Shown here one piece after another: positions 6,777-12,281 of a stretch of 12,281 bases of DNA. The notes under the pieces were generated by a model, which was given only the letters and a program-made list of their open reading frames with translations, searched no databases and had not been told where the DNA came from. The first letter of the stretch is position 1. Every line of letters starts with the position of its first letter. This stretch comes from Nitrososphaerota archaeon. Lineage in GTDB: Archaea > Thermoproteota > Nitrososphaeria > Nitrososphaerales > Nitrosopumilaceae. The translations under genes were made by a program, and so were the position numbers. Where the stretch lies: assembly GCA_028867395.1 (NCBI GenBank), contig JAGWGO010000021.1, positions 1-12,281 of the forward strand, in the 5' to 3' direction.

Positions 6777-8885
6777 ATGCATGCGGAAACTTATCTACGG
6801 AGTGTGCTAAGTATTGCTACATTATTTGTAATAGTCGGCATTCTTGTTCTATATCCTCATCATGACGCTTTTGGGATGTCGTCATCGGGACTAATTATTC
6901 CTCTTTATAGTTACCCTGGCACGATTTGGGATCAACTAATACAAGAAAAAAACACACATGACTCTGTACCGATAATAGCAATAATCAACCCAGCTAATGG
7001 ACCTGGCATAAAGGACGAAAATTATGTTACAGGTGTACAAAACCTGCAGAATGCGGGAATAACTGTAGTGGGATACGTAGACACAAGATATGGCACAAAA
7101 AATGTAACTTCGATAGAGTCTGAAATAAATTCATACAAGGATTGGTATGGTGTAAACGGAATTTTCTTTGATGCCATGTCCAACATTCCAGGTAATGAGA
7201 CCTATTATAAACAAATAAACAACTATACAAAGTCTTTAGGCCTCACATACACTATTGGAAATCCTGGATCTGATACTCTGCCAAGTTATGTAGGTACGGT
7301 GGATAACATTGTAATACATGATGCAAAAGATCTTCCGCCATTGTCATTATTCGATGGATGGCATAAAAATTTCACTAAATCAAATTTTTCATTTGTATCG
7401 TACGATGTAAATGACATAAACGCGACTTATGTTCAAAATGCTACAAAATATGTTCAATATTTATATGTCACTAATTTGAATTTGCCCAACCCCTTCTTGT
7501 CTCTTCCAAGTTACATCGATAAAATAATGAGTTCTATTGAAAATGGAAAACAAGATAATGCAACAGTTTCAATAATAGTAAACACTTATTCTGACGACGA
7601 TAAACCACTCAATGGCCTTTGGGCTACCATTAAATCAGATAAAAACACCACTTCTGGTTTTAGTCCATTTTCACTTAGTGTTGCCGGAGGGCATCAATAC
7701 GCAGTAGATGTAGCAAACTATGGAAACTACACATTTGATCATTGGGATGACGGCACAACCGCAAATACGAGATTAATTGTACCAACTCAAAATGTCACAT
7801 TAACTGCATATTTCCAAACAGGTCAGAATACGTCAAATCAAACCAATTCTGCAAATATTCTGAATCAAACCAATTCCTCAAATGTCTCAAAGCAGACAAA
7901 TTCCTCAAATGTCTCAAACCAAACAACATACCAATATTCTCAACAAAAACCAACTATATCTTACACTACGAGCCCAGTGAAAAATATAGGATCTATCATA
8001 GTCAGCACAACATATCCAGACGGAGATAGGGCTGATTATACAATCCTGTCTTTCAAGATATATCAAGACACAAACCAAACCTTGTATAGACAAATAGACA
8101 CTGTATCTGGTAACCCGTTCTATATTGGAAACCTGCCTCTAAATCATCGATACAAAGTAGAGGTCTTTGTAAATAGCATGTGTGCCGATATCGAATACGC
8201 CAATCTCGAAAAATCAACTGAGCAATTGAAAATGTCTCTCCCTCTGCCTGTAGGGATGCGACTAAATGTATTGTACAACGATGGCTTCACACCTATCTAT
8301 AACGCAACTGTAAATGTAATGTCTCAAGACAACAAGACATGGGCAGCGAGTTCCACTGATCAATATGGAGAAACAACGCGTCTTTGGTTGGAACCTACTA
8401 ACACAAACACTCACTATGTAGTTGGTGTAAAATTAGGCAAAAACATTTCGTATACTTATTCGCCAGTATTCTTGTATCCAGGTTATGCTACAGTAAATGG
8501 ATATGATCAAGAGATCAAGATAACTACGCCATGGCCATCGACTATAAGCAGTCCAATTGATGTCAAAGTATATGATGCGAAATCAAAACCATACTCTATT
8601 AAAAATGGAAAACTCAACGTAGGAATATTTGATGATAGCGGTAACAAAATCGATGAATCACAAGTTAATCCAAGAGGCGAGGCAGTTTTTACAAATCTTA
8701 AGGTAGGTGAATATACACTTCGGGTACTGGGTGTGAAAGATGGATCTGCGTGGGGAAGTTCTCACATTGTGCTTGATGGCACACGAAATAACTTTGCAAT
8801 ATATGAAACTCCATTGTCTCAAAACAACCAAACCAGCGTGGCATCAACAAATCCTATTCAAAAAGCATCTTCTGCTAACGACTAG
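6777..8885 (+). CDS. Large spherulin-4/GH135-like surface protein with repeat and Ig-like domains
   Basis: 702 residues. An N-terminal hydrophobic segment (about 9-26) serves as signal peptide or membrane anchor. Residues ~38-255 are the spherulin-4-like domain (IIPLYSYPG, AIINPANGPG, VGYVDTRYG, WYGVNGIFFDAM). The catalytic-type pair DE is replaced by D132-A133, and the later Glu is D182, so ordinary hydrolysis is doubtful. Next comes a beta-repeat domain with FDHWDDGTT (to ~350), as in many thaumarchaeal surface proteins, then a 9-residue sequon repeat, and about 300 residues of carboxypeptidase-regulatory/Ig-like beta domains ('YNATVNVMSQD', 'FTNLKVGEYTLRV'). Heavy with N-x-S/T sequons, so probably strongly glycosylated on the cell surface. 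No C-terminal anchor is seen. It runs convergent to the histidine kinase gene with 19 bases between them. Confidence 0.83.
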   Translation: MHAETYLRSVLSIATLFVIVGILVLYPHHDAFGMSSSGLIIPLYSYPGTIWDQLIQEKNTHDSVPIIAIINPANGPGIKDENYVTGVQNLQNAGITVVGYVDTRYGTKNVTSIESEINSYKDWYGVNGIFFDAMSNIPGNETYYKQINNYTKSLGLTYTIGNPGSDTLPSYVGTVDNIVIHDAKDLPPLSLFDGWHKNFTKSNFSFVSYDVNDINATYVQNATKYVQYLYVTNLNLPNPFLSLPSYIDKIMSSIENGKQDNATVSIIVNTYSDDDKPLNGLWATIKSDKNTTSGFSPFSLSVAGGHQYAVDVANYGNYTFDHWDDGTTANTRLIVPTQNVTLTAYFQTGQNTSNQTNSANILNQTNSSNVSKQTNSSNVSNQTTYQYSQQKPTISYTTSPVKNIGSIIVSTTYPDGDRADYTILSFKIYQDTNQTLYRQIDTVSGNPFYIGNLPLNHRYKVEVFVNSMCADIEYANLEKSTEQLKMSLPLPVGMRLNVLYNDGFTPIYNATVNVMSQDNKTWAASSTDQYGETTRLWLEPTNTNTHYVVGVKLGKNISYTYSPVFLYPGYATVNGYDQEIKITTPWPSTISSPIDVKVYDAKSKPYSIKNGKLNVGIFDDSGNKIDESQVNPRGEAVFTNLKVGEYTLRVLGVKDGSAWGSSHIVLDGTRNNFAIYETPLSQNNQTSVASTNPIQKASSAND
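7836..7925 (+). repeat. 27-bp (9-residue) sequon repeat, about 3.3 copies
   Basis: Units at 7836-7862 (NQTNSANIL), 7863-7889 (NQTNSSNVS), 7890-7916 (KQTNSSNVS) and a partial fourth (NQT). The last two full units share a 20-base identical stretch at 7872-7891 and 7899-7918. Each unit carries two or three N-x-S/T sites, giving a glycosylated flexible linker. Confidence 0.85.
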
Positions 8886-8904
8886 AAACAGTGTTTGTTG
8901 CAAT

Positions 8905-10014
8905 CTATGTATCGGTACTATCATTATCTGTGGGTAACATAAAGGAAAACGTGGCCCCGCTCTCATCTTTGCCATTATTTTTTGCCTCTATGCTGCCTCC
9001 ATGTGCCTCGGCAATTCCCTTGCATATGAAGAGACCAAGCCCAGTTCCTTTCTCAGACTTTGTCGCAAACTTTGAAAATAAGATGGGTGCAATCTGTGGG
9101 TCTATGCCTTTTCCATGATCCTTTACACTTACTTTGACACCTTTATCTACATGTGTTGAAGATATGACGATATCTCCAACATCGGTAAACTTTATGGCAT
9201 TATGCAATAAATTTGAGATAACTTGTGATAGTCTGTCTCTATCGCCATTGATTGTGGTTTTCTCATTCTCTGGGTGATACAATATCCTTATGTTTCTATT
9301 CTCGGTCTGTCTTGATTCGTCCTTGATTATGCCTGAGATTAATTCATTTAAATCAAAAACTTCCTTTTTCAGAACAAGAGACTTGCTTTCCAGCCTTGTT
9401 ACGCTTAGTATGTTTTCAGTTAAACGATAAAGCCTTTTTGCATTTCTAGTTATTATTTTAATTTCAGGATTGTCTTTCCCTAACTCTTCTTCTAACAATT
9501 CGACGTTAAGTAATATTGGCATAATGGGGGTACGTAATTCATGTGCTGCGATGTTGATGAACTCTGTTTGCATTATAAGCTGTTTTTGAACTGATTTGAA
9601 AAATTCTGATGTGATTATTTTCACAGATTCTGATTTAAGTGAGCTGGAAATTATTGGATCTCGAATTGCTTTTTTGATCATCTCATCTTCCATCTGGGTA
9701 TCTCTTAAAACTTGAATAAAACTCTCAAGAGCTTCAAGACCTCTGCTTACTCTGATGTTTGCTTCTCTGAATACTGATTCTTGGTTTAACCTTTCTTTAA
9801 TCATTGAATGTTTTAGCTGTATGTCAAGCGTAGTCTGATTCAGTCTTTCTCTTACTTGTTCTATTTTTTGAGCTCTCTGACGAATCATCTCTTCTCTTGC
9901 CACAAAGGCGTCTTTCTTTACCTTCTCAACCTGCTCTCTAATGTAATTCTGAATTTTTTTCACTTGTGTGGCATGAATTATAGCCCTGTCAGTTTCCTCT
10001 GTTATCGAAGTCAT
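8905..10014 (-). CDS. Soluble histidine kinase with N-terminal coiled coil, last gene of the gas-vesicle operon
   Basis: 369 residues, no membrane segment. Residues ~15-110 are charged and helical with a coiled-coil look (IREQVEKVKK, QRAQKIEQVRERL) and contain no recognisable PAS, GAF or receiver domain. The H-box is FINIAAHELRTP with H158 as phospho-acceptor. The ATPase domain has the N-box NLLHNAIKF (268-276), G1 DHGKGI (299-304) and G2 GTGLGL (323-328). All catalytic motifs are intact. The start ATG overlaps the gvpG stop (ATGA), and a strong GGAGGG site sits at 10025-10020, so it is translated together with the gvp genes. No response regulator lies in the window. It could monitor vesicle assembly or cell state and signal to a regulator elsewhere; that role is inference. 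A kinase is not part of the standard gvp set. Confidence 0.9.
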   Translation of the reverse strand: MTSITEETDRAIIHATQVKKIQNYIREQVEKVKKDAFVAREEMIRQRAQKIEQVRERLNQTTLDIQLKHSMIKERLNQESVFREANIRVSRGLEALESFIQVLRDTQMEDEMIKKAIRDPIISSSLKSESVKIITSEFFKSVQKQLIMQTEFINIAAHELRTPIMPILLNVELLEEELGKDNPEIKIITRNAKRLYRLTENILSVTRLESKSLVLKKEVFDLNELISGIIKDESRQTENRNIRILYHPENEKTTINGDRDRLSQVISNLLHNAIKFTDVGDIVISSTHVDKGVKVSVKDHGKGIDPQIAPILFSKFATKSEKGTGLGLFICKGIAEAHGGSIEAKNNGKDESGATFSFMLPTDNDSTDT

Positions 10015-10226
10015 ACTTTCCCTCCTAGACTCTTTAGAATCTTATTTTGCATCTTGTCGTATTCTTCTTCGCTAATTGCTCCTCTCTCATAATCAAGTCT
10101 TATCTTGAGCAGTCTTGATTTTAATCCAATCATCTGTTCTCTTGATTGCTGTTCTCCTGCAAGCCTATTACATTCATTTAAGATTGATTGAAAAGTCAAT
10201 TTCAAAATTAGGTAAGTTATGATCAT
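10011..10226 (-). CDS. gvpG: Gas vesicle protein GvpG
   Basis: 71 residues, within the normal GvpG size range. A hydrophobic N-terminal helix (MIITYLILKL) is followed by a charged helix and the family's C-terminal signature 'LDYERGAISEEEYDKMQNKILKSL'-type pattern (Gly-x-Ile-Ser-Glu-Glu-Glu-Tyr around residues 49-56). GvpG is a minor assembly protein acting with GvpF/L and other accessory proteins in early vesicle formation. ATG at 10226 is preceded by GAGGT (10236-10232), which overlaps the stop codon of gvpF/L, and its own stop overlaps the kinase start. Assignment rests on the C-terminal signature and on the neighbours, since the family is short and variable. Confidence 0.78.
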   Translation of the reverse strand: MIITYLILKLTFQSILNECNRLAGEQQSREQMIGLKSRLLKIRLDYERGAISEEEYDKMQNKILKSLGGKV

Positions 10227-10234
10227 CTCTTACC

Positions 10235-10966
10235 TCAACAAAAAGAGTATGGTGCCCAAGGACCACTGAGATGAAACATCAATCCCTCCTGCCTGTATCT
10301 GCCTCTAAGAGTATCTATCTTGGCATGAAATTTAGATGTTTGTTCTTTATCTATCAAATATGAAGCGTTTAGAACTATCTGATCAAAATCCGATCTTAAA
10401 AGACAGCTTTCCTGTGAAGTTTTTGAAATCTCAGAATGTATCTCGCCGCTGAGTTGCTCTATTTTACGATATGTCTCATTTCTTACTGCCTCATCCATCT
10501 TCATTTTAAGAAAATATCCAGTTCCTTTCCCGGATGAATCTATTTCTTTTTTTATCTTTTTTATTGCCGGGTTATTTTGTGTTCCTACAGAAATTTTTTT
10601 GAGATCTTTCGTGTCGATTACTATCTTCAAACCAAACTCATCCTTGCCTTTGAATTTCGTCAGTTTCGATTTGAGATCTTTGTAAGACTTTACCAACATC
10701 TGCTTTACGCCTTCATCGGACTTGAACATTATGCCAAACCTAACTGGAATTGTTGTGCCTTGATTTCTTGTTTCTTCTATGACTATCTGATGTGAGGTTA
10801 TGGTATCAGCATCCGGTTTCATATCTTTGAAAGGAACGTTGCTAACTATCGCGCAGATGTCTTTGTATGGAATTGCGTATGCCTGTTTGCTAAATAATGC
10901 TGTGTTGCCAAAATGAAAGTCATGCATACCATCAACAATACCATATAGGTACTTGCCATTAATCAT
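10235..10966 (-). CDS. Gas vesicle protein GvpF/GvpL
   Basis: 243 residues from the chosen start. The N terminus 'GKYLYGIVD', the central 'VRFGIMF', 'GTGYFLKMKMDEA' and the end LSGPWAPYSF are hallmarks of the GvpF/L family, which has an N-terminal ferredoxin-like domain and a C-terminal helical plus alpha/beta domain. These proteins bind GvpA and help nucleate vesicles. Start choice: the frame is open further upstream (Met codons at 11020 and 10981), but ATG at 10966 has GGAG nine bases before it and places GKYLYGIV at the N terminus as in the family. This gives an 8-base overlap with the gvpK-fusion stop. The F and L branches are not separable by eye. Usually two or more F/L paralogues occur per cluster; only one is here. 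Confidence 0.9.
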   Translation of the reverse strand: MINGKYLYGIVDGMHDFHFGNTALFSKQAYAIPYKDICAIVSNVPFKDMKPDADTITSHQIVIEETRNQGTTIPVRFGIMFKSDEGVKQMLVKSYKDLKSKLTKFKGKDEFGLKIVIDTKDLKKISVGTQNNPAIKKIKKEIDSSGKGTGYFLKMKMDEAVRNETYRKIEQLSGEIHSEISKTSQESCLLRSDFDQIVLNASYLIDKEQTSKFHAKIDTLRGRYRQEGLMFHLSGPWAPYSFC

Positions 10967-11441
10967 CTTGTTTCTCTCCATCTTCTCTGGCCGTGCCAGG
11001 GATTGCTGAAAGAGTTGCAAGAAGATCTAGGGCTATTAGGTCAATGTCTGCAACTGATACAGTCACTCTACCTACAACCACTGCTCCCTTAGACAATAAT
11101 CTATCAATTAAGTCAACAAGAGATGTTCTTGCAAGTTGTCTATCTTTTGATTTGAGCATGCCCTTGAGTACGCCATCAAGTTCATCTTTTTCCAAACCAA
11201 ATTCCTCTGAAATGAATTCCATCTTTTCTTTTATCTGCATGAAAGCTAGACCTAGTCTTTCAACCTCTTCTGTTGTTAAACTACCTGATTCTATCCTTCT
11301 AACGGCCTGTCGTTCAAGAACTTGTCTTAGCAATTCTACTATGACAAGAACAAGTTTTGCCAAACCCTTCTGAAGTTTTTCACCGTCAAGATTAATCTGT
11401 ACTGGATTGTCTTTTCTCGTTTGTATCTCTGATCTTAACAA
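10959..11441 (-). CDS. gvpK: GvpK fused to a GvpA/GvpJ-type domain
   Basis: 160 residues. Residues ~16-90 are a GvpK domain ('GLAKLVLVIVELLRQVLERQA', RRIESGSLTTEEVERLG, then a third helix 'LAFMQIKEKMEFI'). After a short charged link (95-105), residues 106-147 repeat the GvpA/J/S core: SLVDLIDRLLSKGAVVVG, then RVTVSVADIDLIALDL. GvpK and GvpA-type proteins are normally separate polypeptides, and in Bacillus megaterium gvpK and gvpJ are neighbours, so this looks like a fusion of adjacent genes. Start is TTG at 11441 with AAAGGTGA 7 bases upstream, overlapping the gvpJ stop. The frame reads through without a stop between domains. Both parts should act in vesicle nucleation or tip assembly; a fixed 1:1 ratio is the likely consequence. 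Confidence 0.87.
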   Translation of the reverse strand: MLRSEIQTRKDNPVQINLDGEKLQKGLAKLVLVIVELLRQVLERQAVRRIESGSLTTEEVERLGLAFMQIKEKMEFISEEFGLEKDELDGVLKGMLKSKDRQLARTSLVDLIDRLLSKGAVVVGRVTVSVADIDLIALDLLATLSAIPGTAREDGEKQDD

Positions 11442-11447
11442 ATAAAA

Positions 11448-11696
11448 TCACCTTTTTGTGCTTTTTGCAATGATCTTCTTTGGTTGAATTTTTTCCCACT
11501 TTTCCCAAGGGAGCTTTATTCCATATCTCTTGGCAGTTTCAAGTGAGGCTATGACAAGATTAATCTTCAATGAGAGCAGATCCACCCCAACGATTGATAC
11601 TGTAATGTCTCCGGTTAGGACAACACCTTTGTCTAAAATTCTGTCTACTAGATCTACTATGGTTAACTGCTGCTGTGTTAGTTGTTTAGATGACAT
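11448..11696 (-). CDS. gvpJ: Minor gas vesicle protein of the GvpA family, GvpJ/GvpM-like
   Basis: 82 residues. The core 'TIVDLVDRILDKGVVLTGDI' followed by 'TVSIVGVDLLSLKINLVIAS' and LETAKRYG is the GvpA family fold (helix, strand, turn, strand, helix). Compared with the gvpA product it has a longer, basic, Lys-rich C-terminal tail with Trp residues (LPWEKWEK), like the minor members GvpJ/M rather than the bulk shell protein. Such proteins are thought to act at the vesicle tips or during nucleation. ATG at 11696 lies inside the 3' end of the zinc-ribbon gene (11-base overlap), with AGGTC about 9 bases upstream. J, M and S cannot be told apart with certainty by eye. Confidence 0.87.
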   Translation of the reverse strand: MSSKQLTQQQLTIVDLVDRILDKGVVLTGDITVSIVGVDLLSLKINLVIASLETAKRYGIKLPWEKWEKIQPKKIIAKSTKR

Positions 11697-11937
11697 TTTC
11701 AGTTTGACCTTCTCGTTTCATTTTGCAATATCCACAAATGCCGCTATCTTTGAACCAATGTCTATCGCAAAATCCTTCCAAATATTCCTCTCCTACCGTT
11801 TTTGAGAGGTGTGACATTACAATGTCGAGAGGAGTTCCACGTTGACACTCGGGACATCTAGTAAACACCCATCCCGAGCTCATTGCTTTTTTAAGAGCGA
11901 CATCATTGAACTTGCCGCAAACTAGACATACTGCCAA
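11686..11937 (-). CDS. Two-site zinc-ribbon protein inside the gas-vesicle operon
   Basis: 83 residues with eight potential metal ligands in two sets: C4/C7 with C28/C31, and C57/H60 with C68/C71. The first has the form of a zinc ribbon (CLVC...CPEC) and the second is a compact C-x2-H...C-x2-C knuckle. No catalytic residues, signal peptide or membrane segment. The start is TTG at 11937, placing CLVC at the N terminus; no ATG precedes the first Cys in frame. It follows gvpA by 20 bases and overlaps gvpJ by 11, so it is an integral operon member. I do not recognise it as a known Gvp protein. It might be a nucleic-acid-binding regulator, an assembly adaptor, or a structural accessory part. Confidence 0.8.
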   Translation of the reverse strand: MAVCLVCGKFNDVALKKAMSSGWVFTRCPECQRGTPLDIVMSHLSKTVGEEYLEGFCDRHWFKDSGICGYCKMKREGQTENVI

Positions 11938-11957
11938 ACTAAATCAATTCTCTTCTC

Positions 11958-12179
11958 TTATTTTGATGGCAATCCTGGAGGCGCAGCTAATCCTAATGCT
12001 GATGCATATCTAAGGAATGTATCTATTCCAGACACGACGATTCTTGCTCTAATCACAAGAATTTCAATGCCTACAAGTGAGACTGACAAGTTTGCGTCAA
12101 CTACCAAGCCTTTGTCTAACACTCTGTCGACTAAATCGTAAATGTTTAGCATAGGTCGGTACATTTGTTGTTGTGACAT
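11958..12179 (-). CDS. gvpA: Major gas vesicle shell protein GvpA
   Basis: 73 residues, the classical GvpA length. After a short polar N terminus the sequence follows the family consensus closely: LVDRVLDKGLVVDANLSVSL, then VGIEILVIRARIVVSGIDTF and LRYASALGL. GvpA forms the gas-permeable, water-excluding ribbed wall of the vesicle; helix 1, the two beta strands and helix 2 are all present. The tail is short (PPGLPSK), as expected for the bulk protein and unlike the minor GvpJ-like gene downstream. It is the first gene of the operon, behind the promoter region at about 12211-12241, which suits the most abundant product. No clear Shine-Dalgarno precedes the ATG, so the message may have a short leader or none. 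Confidence 0.94.
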   Translation of the reverse strand: MSQQQMYRPMLNIYDLVDRVLDKGLVVDANLSVSLVGIEILVIRARIVVSGIDTFLRYASALGLAAPPGLPSK

Positions 12180-12210
12180 ATTCTAGACTCTTGACCTAGG
12201 AAATTGTTAG

Positions 12211-12241
12211 TAATAAACTTCTATGATAAATTGTTCTAGAA
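12211..12241 (-). promoter_or_regulatory. gvp operon promoter region with upstream TCTAGAACA site
   Basis: Reading on the minus strand, TCTAGAACA (12240-12232, within the palindrome TTCTAGAA at 12234-12241) is followed at once by TTTATCATAG (12230-12221) and then TTTATTAC (12218-12211), two TATA-like candidates. Either would start transcription within about 25 bases of the gvpA ATG. The site sits directly upstream of the putative TATA element, the usual position for an archaeal activator. Confidence 0.45.
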
Positions 12242-12281
12242 GAATCTTCTATTTGCAGGTCCATCTTGAATTGTATTTAAT

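Noticed and set aside
8886..8904. AAACA-G-TGTTT near-palindrome between the convergent 6777 gene and the kinase
   Set aside because: Loop is too short for a good hairpin and no T run follows on either strand, so not called a terminator.
10967..11020. Upstream start for gvpF/L at 11020
   Set aside because: Would add 18 residues absent from the family and deepen the overlap with the gvpK fusion; ATG at 10966 has the better ribosome binding site.
10993..11373. 126-codon open frame on the plus strand opposite the gvpK fusion
   Set aside because: Antisense shadow of a well-supported gene; its protein is Ser/Thr-rich low complexity with no family features.
1..12281. CRISPR arrays, insertion sequences, tRNA or rRNA genes
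   Set aside because: Looked for spaced direct repeats, transposase motifs and cloverleaf features on both strands and found none; the only regular repeat is the coding 27-bp unit at 7836-7925.

Overview
The window looks like chromosomal DNA from a mesophilic archaeon, most probably an ammonia-oxidising-type thaumarchaeote (Nitrososphaerota). This is inferred from low GC, TATA-like boxes about 22-26 bp from the first codon (leaderless genes), a small archaeal winged-helix protein, secreted beta-domain proteins rich in N-x-S/T sequons with a 'DHWDDGTT' repeat domain, and gas-vesicle genes of archaeal/bacterial type. No rRNA, tRNA, transposase or CRISPR was seen, so the taxonomic call is a judgement from protein style, not proof.

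Left part (1-8885) is an exported-protein and carbohydrate region. It holds three paralogues of the spherulin-4 / GH135-like family: 1-1788 (cut by the window edge), 5518-6300 and 6777-8885. It also holds a large secreted protein (2761-4692) that shares an FN3 domain and an unnamed ~200-residue C-terminal domain with the first paralogue, a PIG-L/LmbE-type deacetylase (1849-2586, minus), a small secreted orphan (4714-4938), a small PepSY-like protein (4951-5193, minus) and a winged-helix regulator (6331-6609, minus) divergent from the third paralogue. A plausible theme is making or remodelling an amino-sugar-containing surface polysaccharide, but no substrate can be read from the sequence.

Right part (8905-12179, all minus strand) is a compact gas-vesicle operon, read right to left: gvpA, a two-site zinc-ribbon protein, gvpJ-like, a GvpK domain fused to a GvpA/J-type domain, gvpF/L, gvpG, and a soluble histidine kinase with a coiled-coil front end. 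Gaps are 20 bp or less, most junctions overlap or place the next ribosome binding site on the previous stop codon, and the kinase start overlaps the gvpG stop as ATGA, so this is very probably one transcript. gvpN, gvpO and a second gvpF/L are not present here.

The most unusual items are the GvpK-GvpA/J fusion, the zinc-ribbon and histidine-kinase members of the gvp operon, and the changed catalytic-motif residues (D-E-E, D-Q-D, D-A-D) in the spherulin-4 paralogues. A nine-base motif, TCTAGAACA, also lies in the same orientation just upstream of the putative TATA boxes of gvpA and of the 2761 gene, with a related site before the 6777 gene. It might link vesicle and surface-protein expression.
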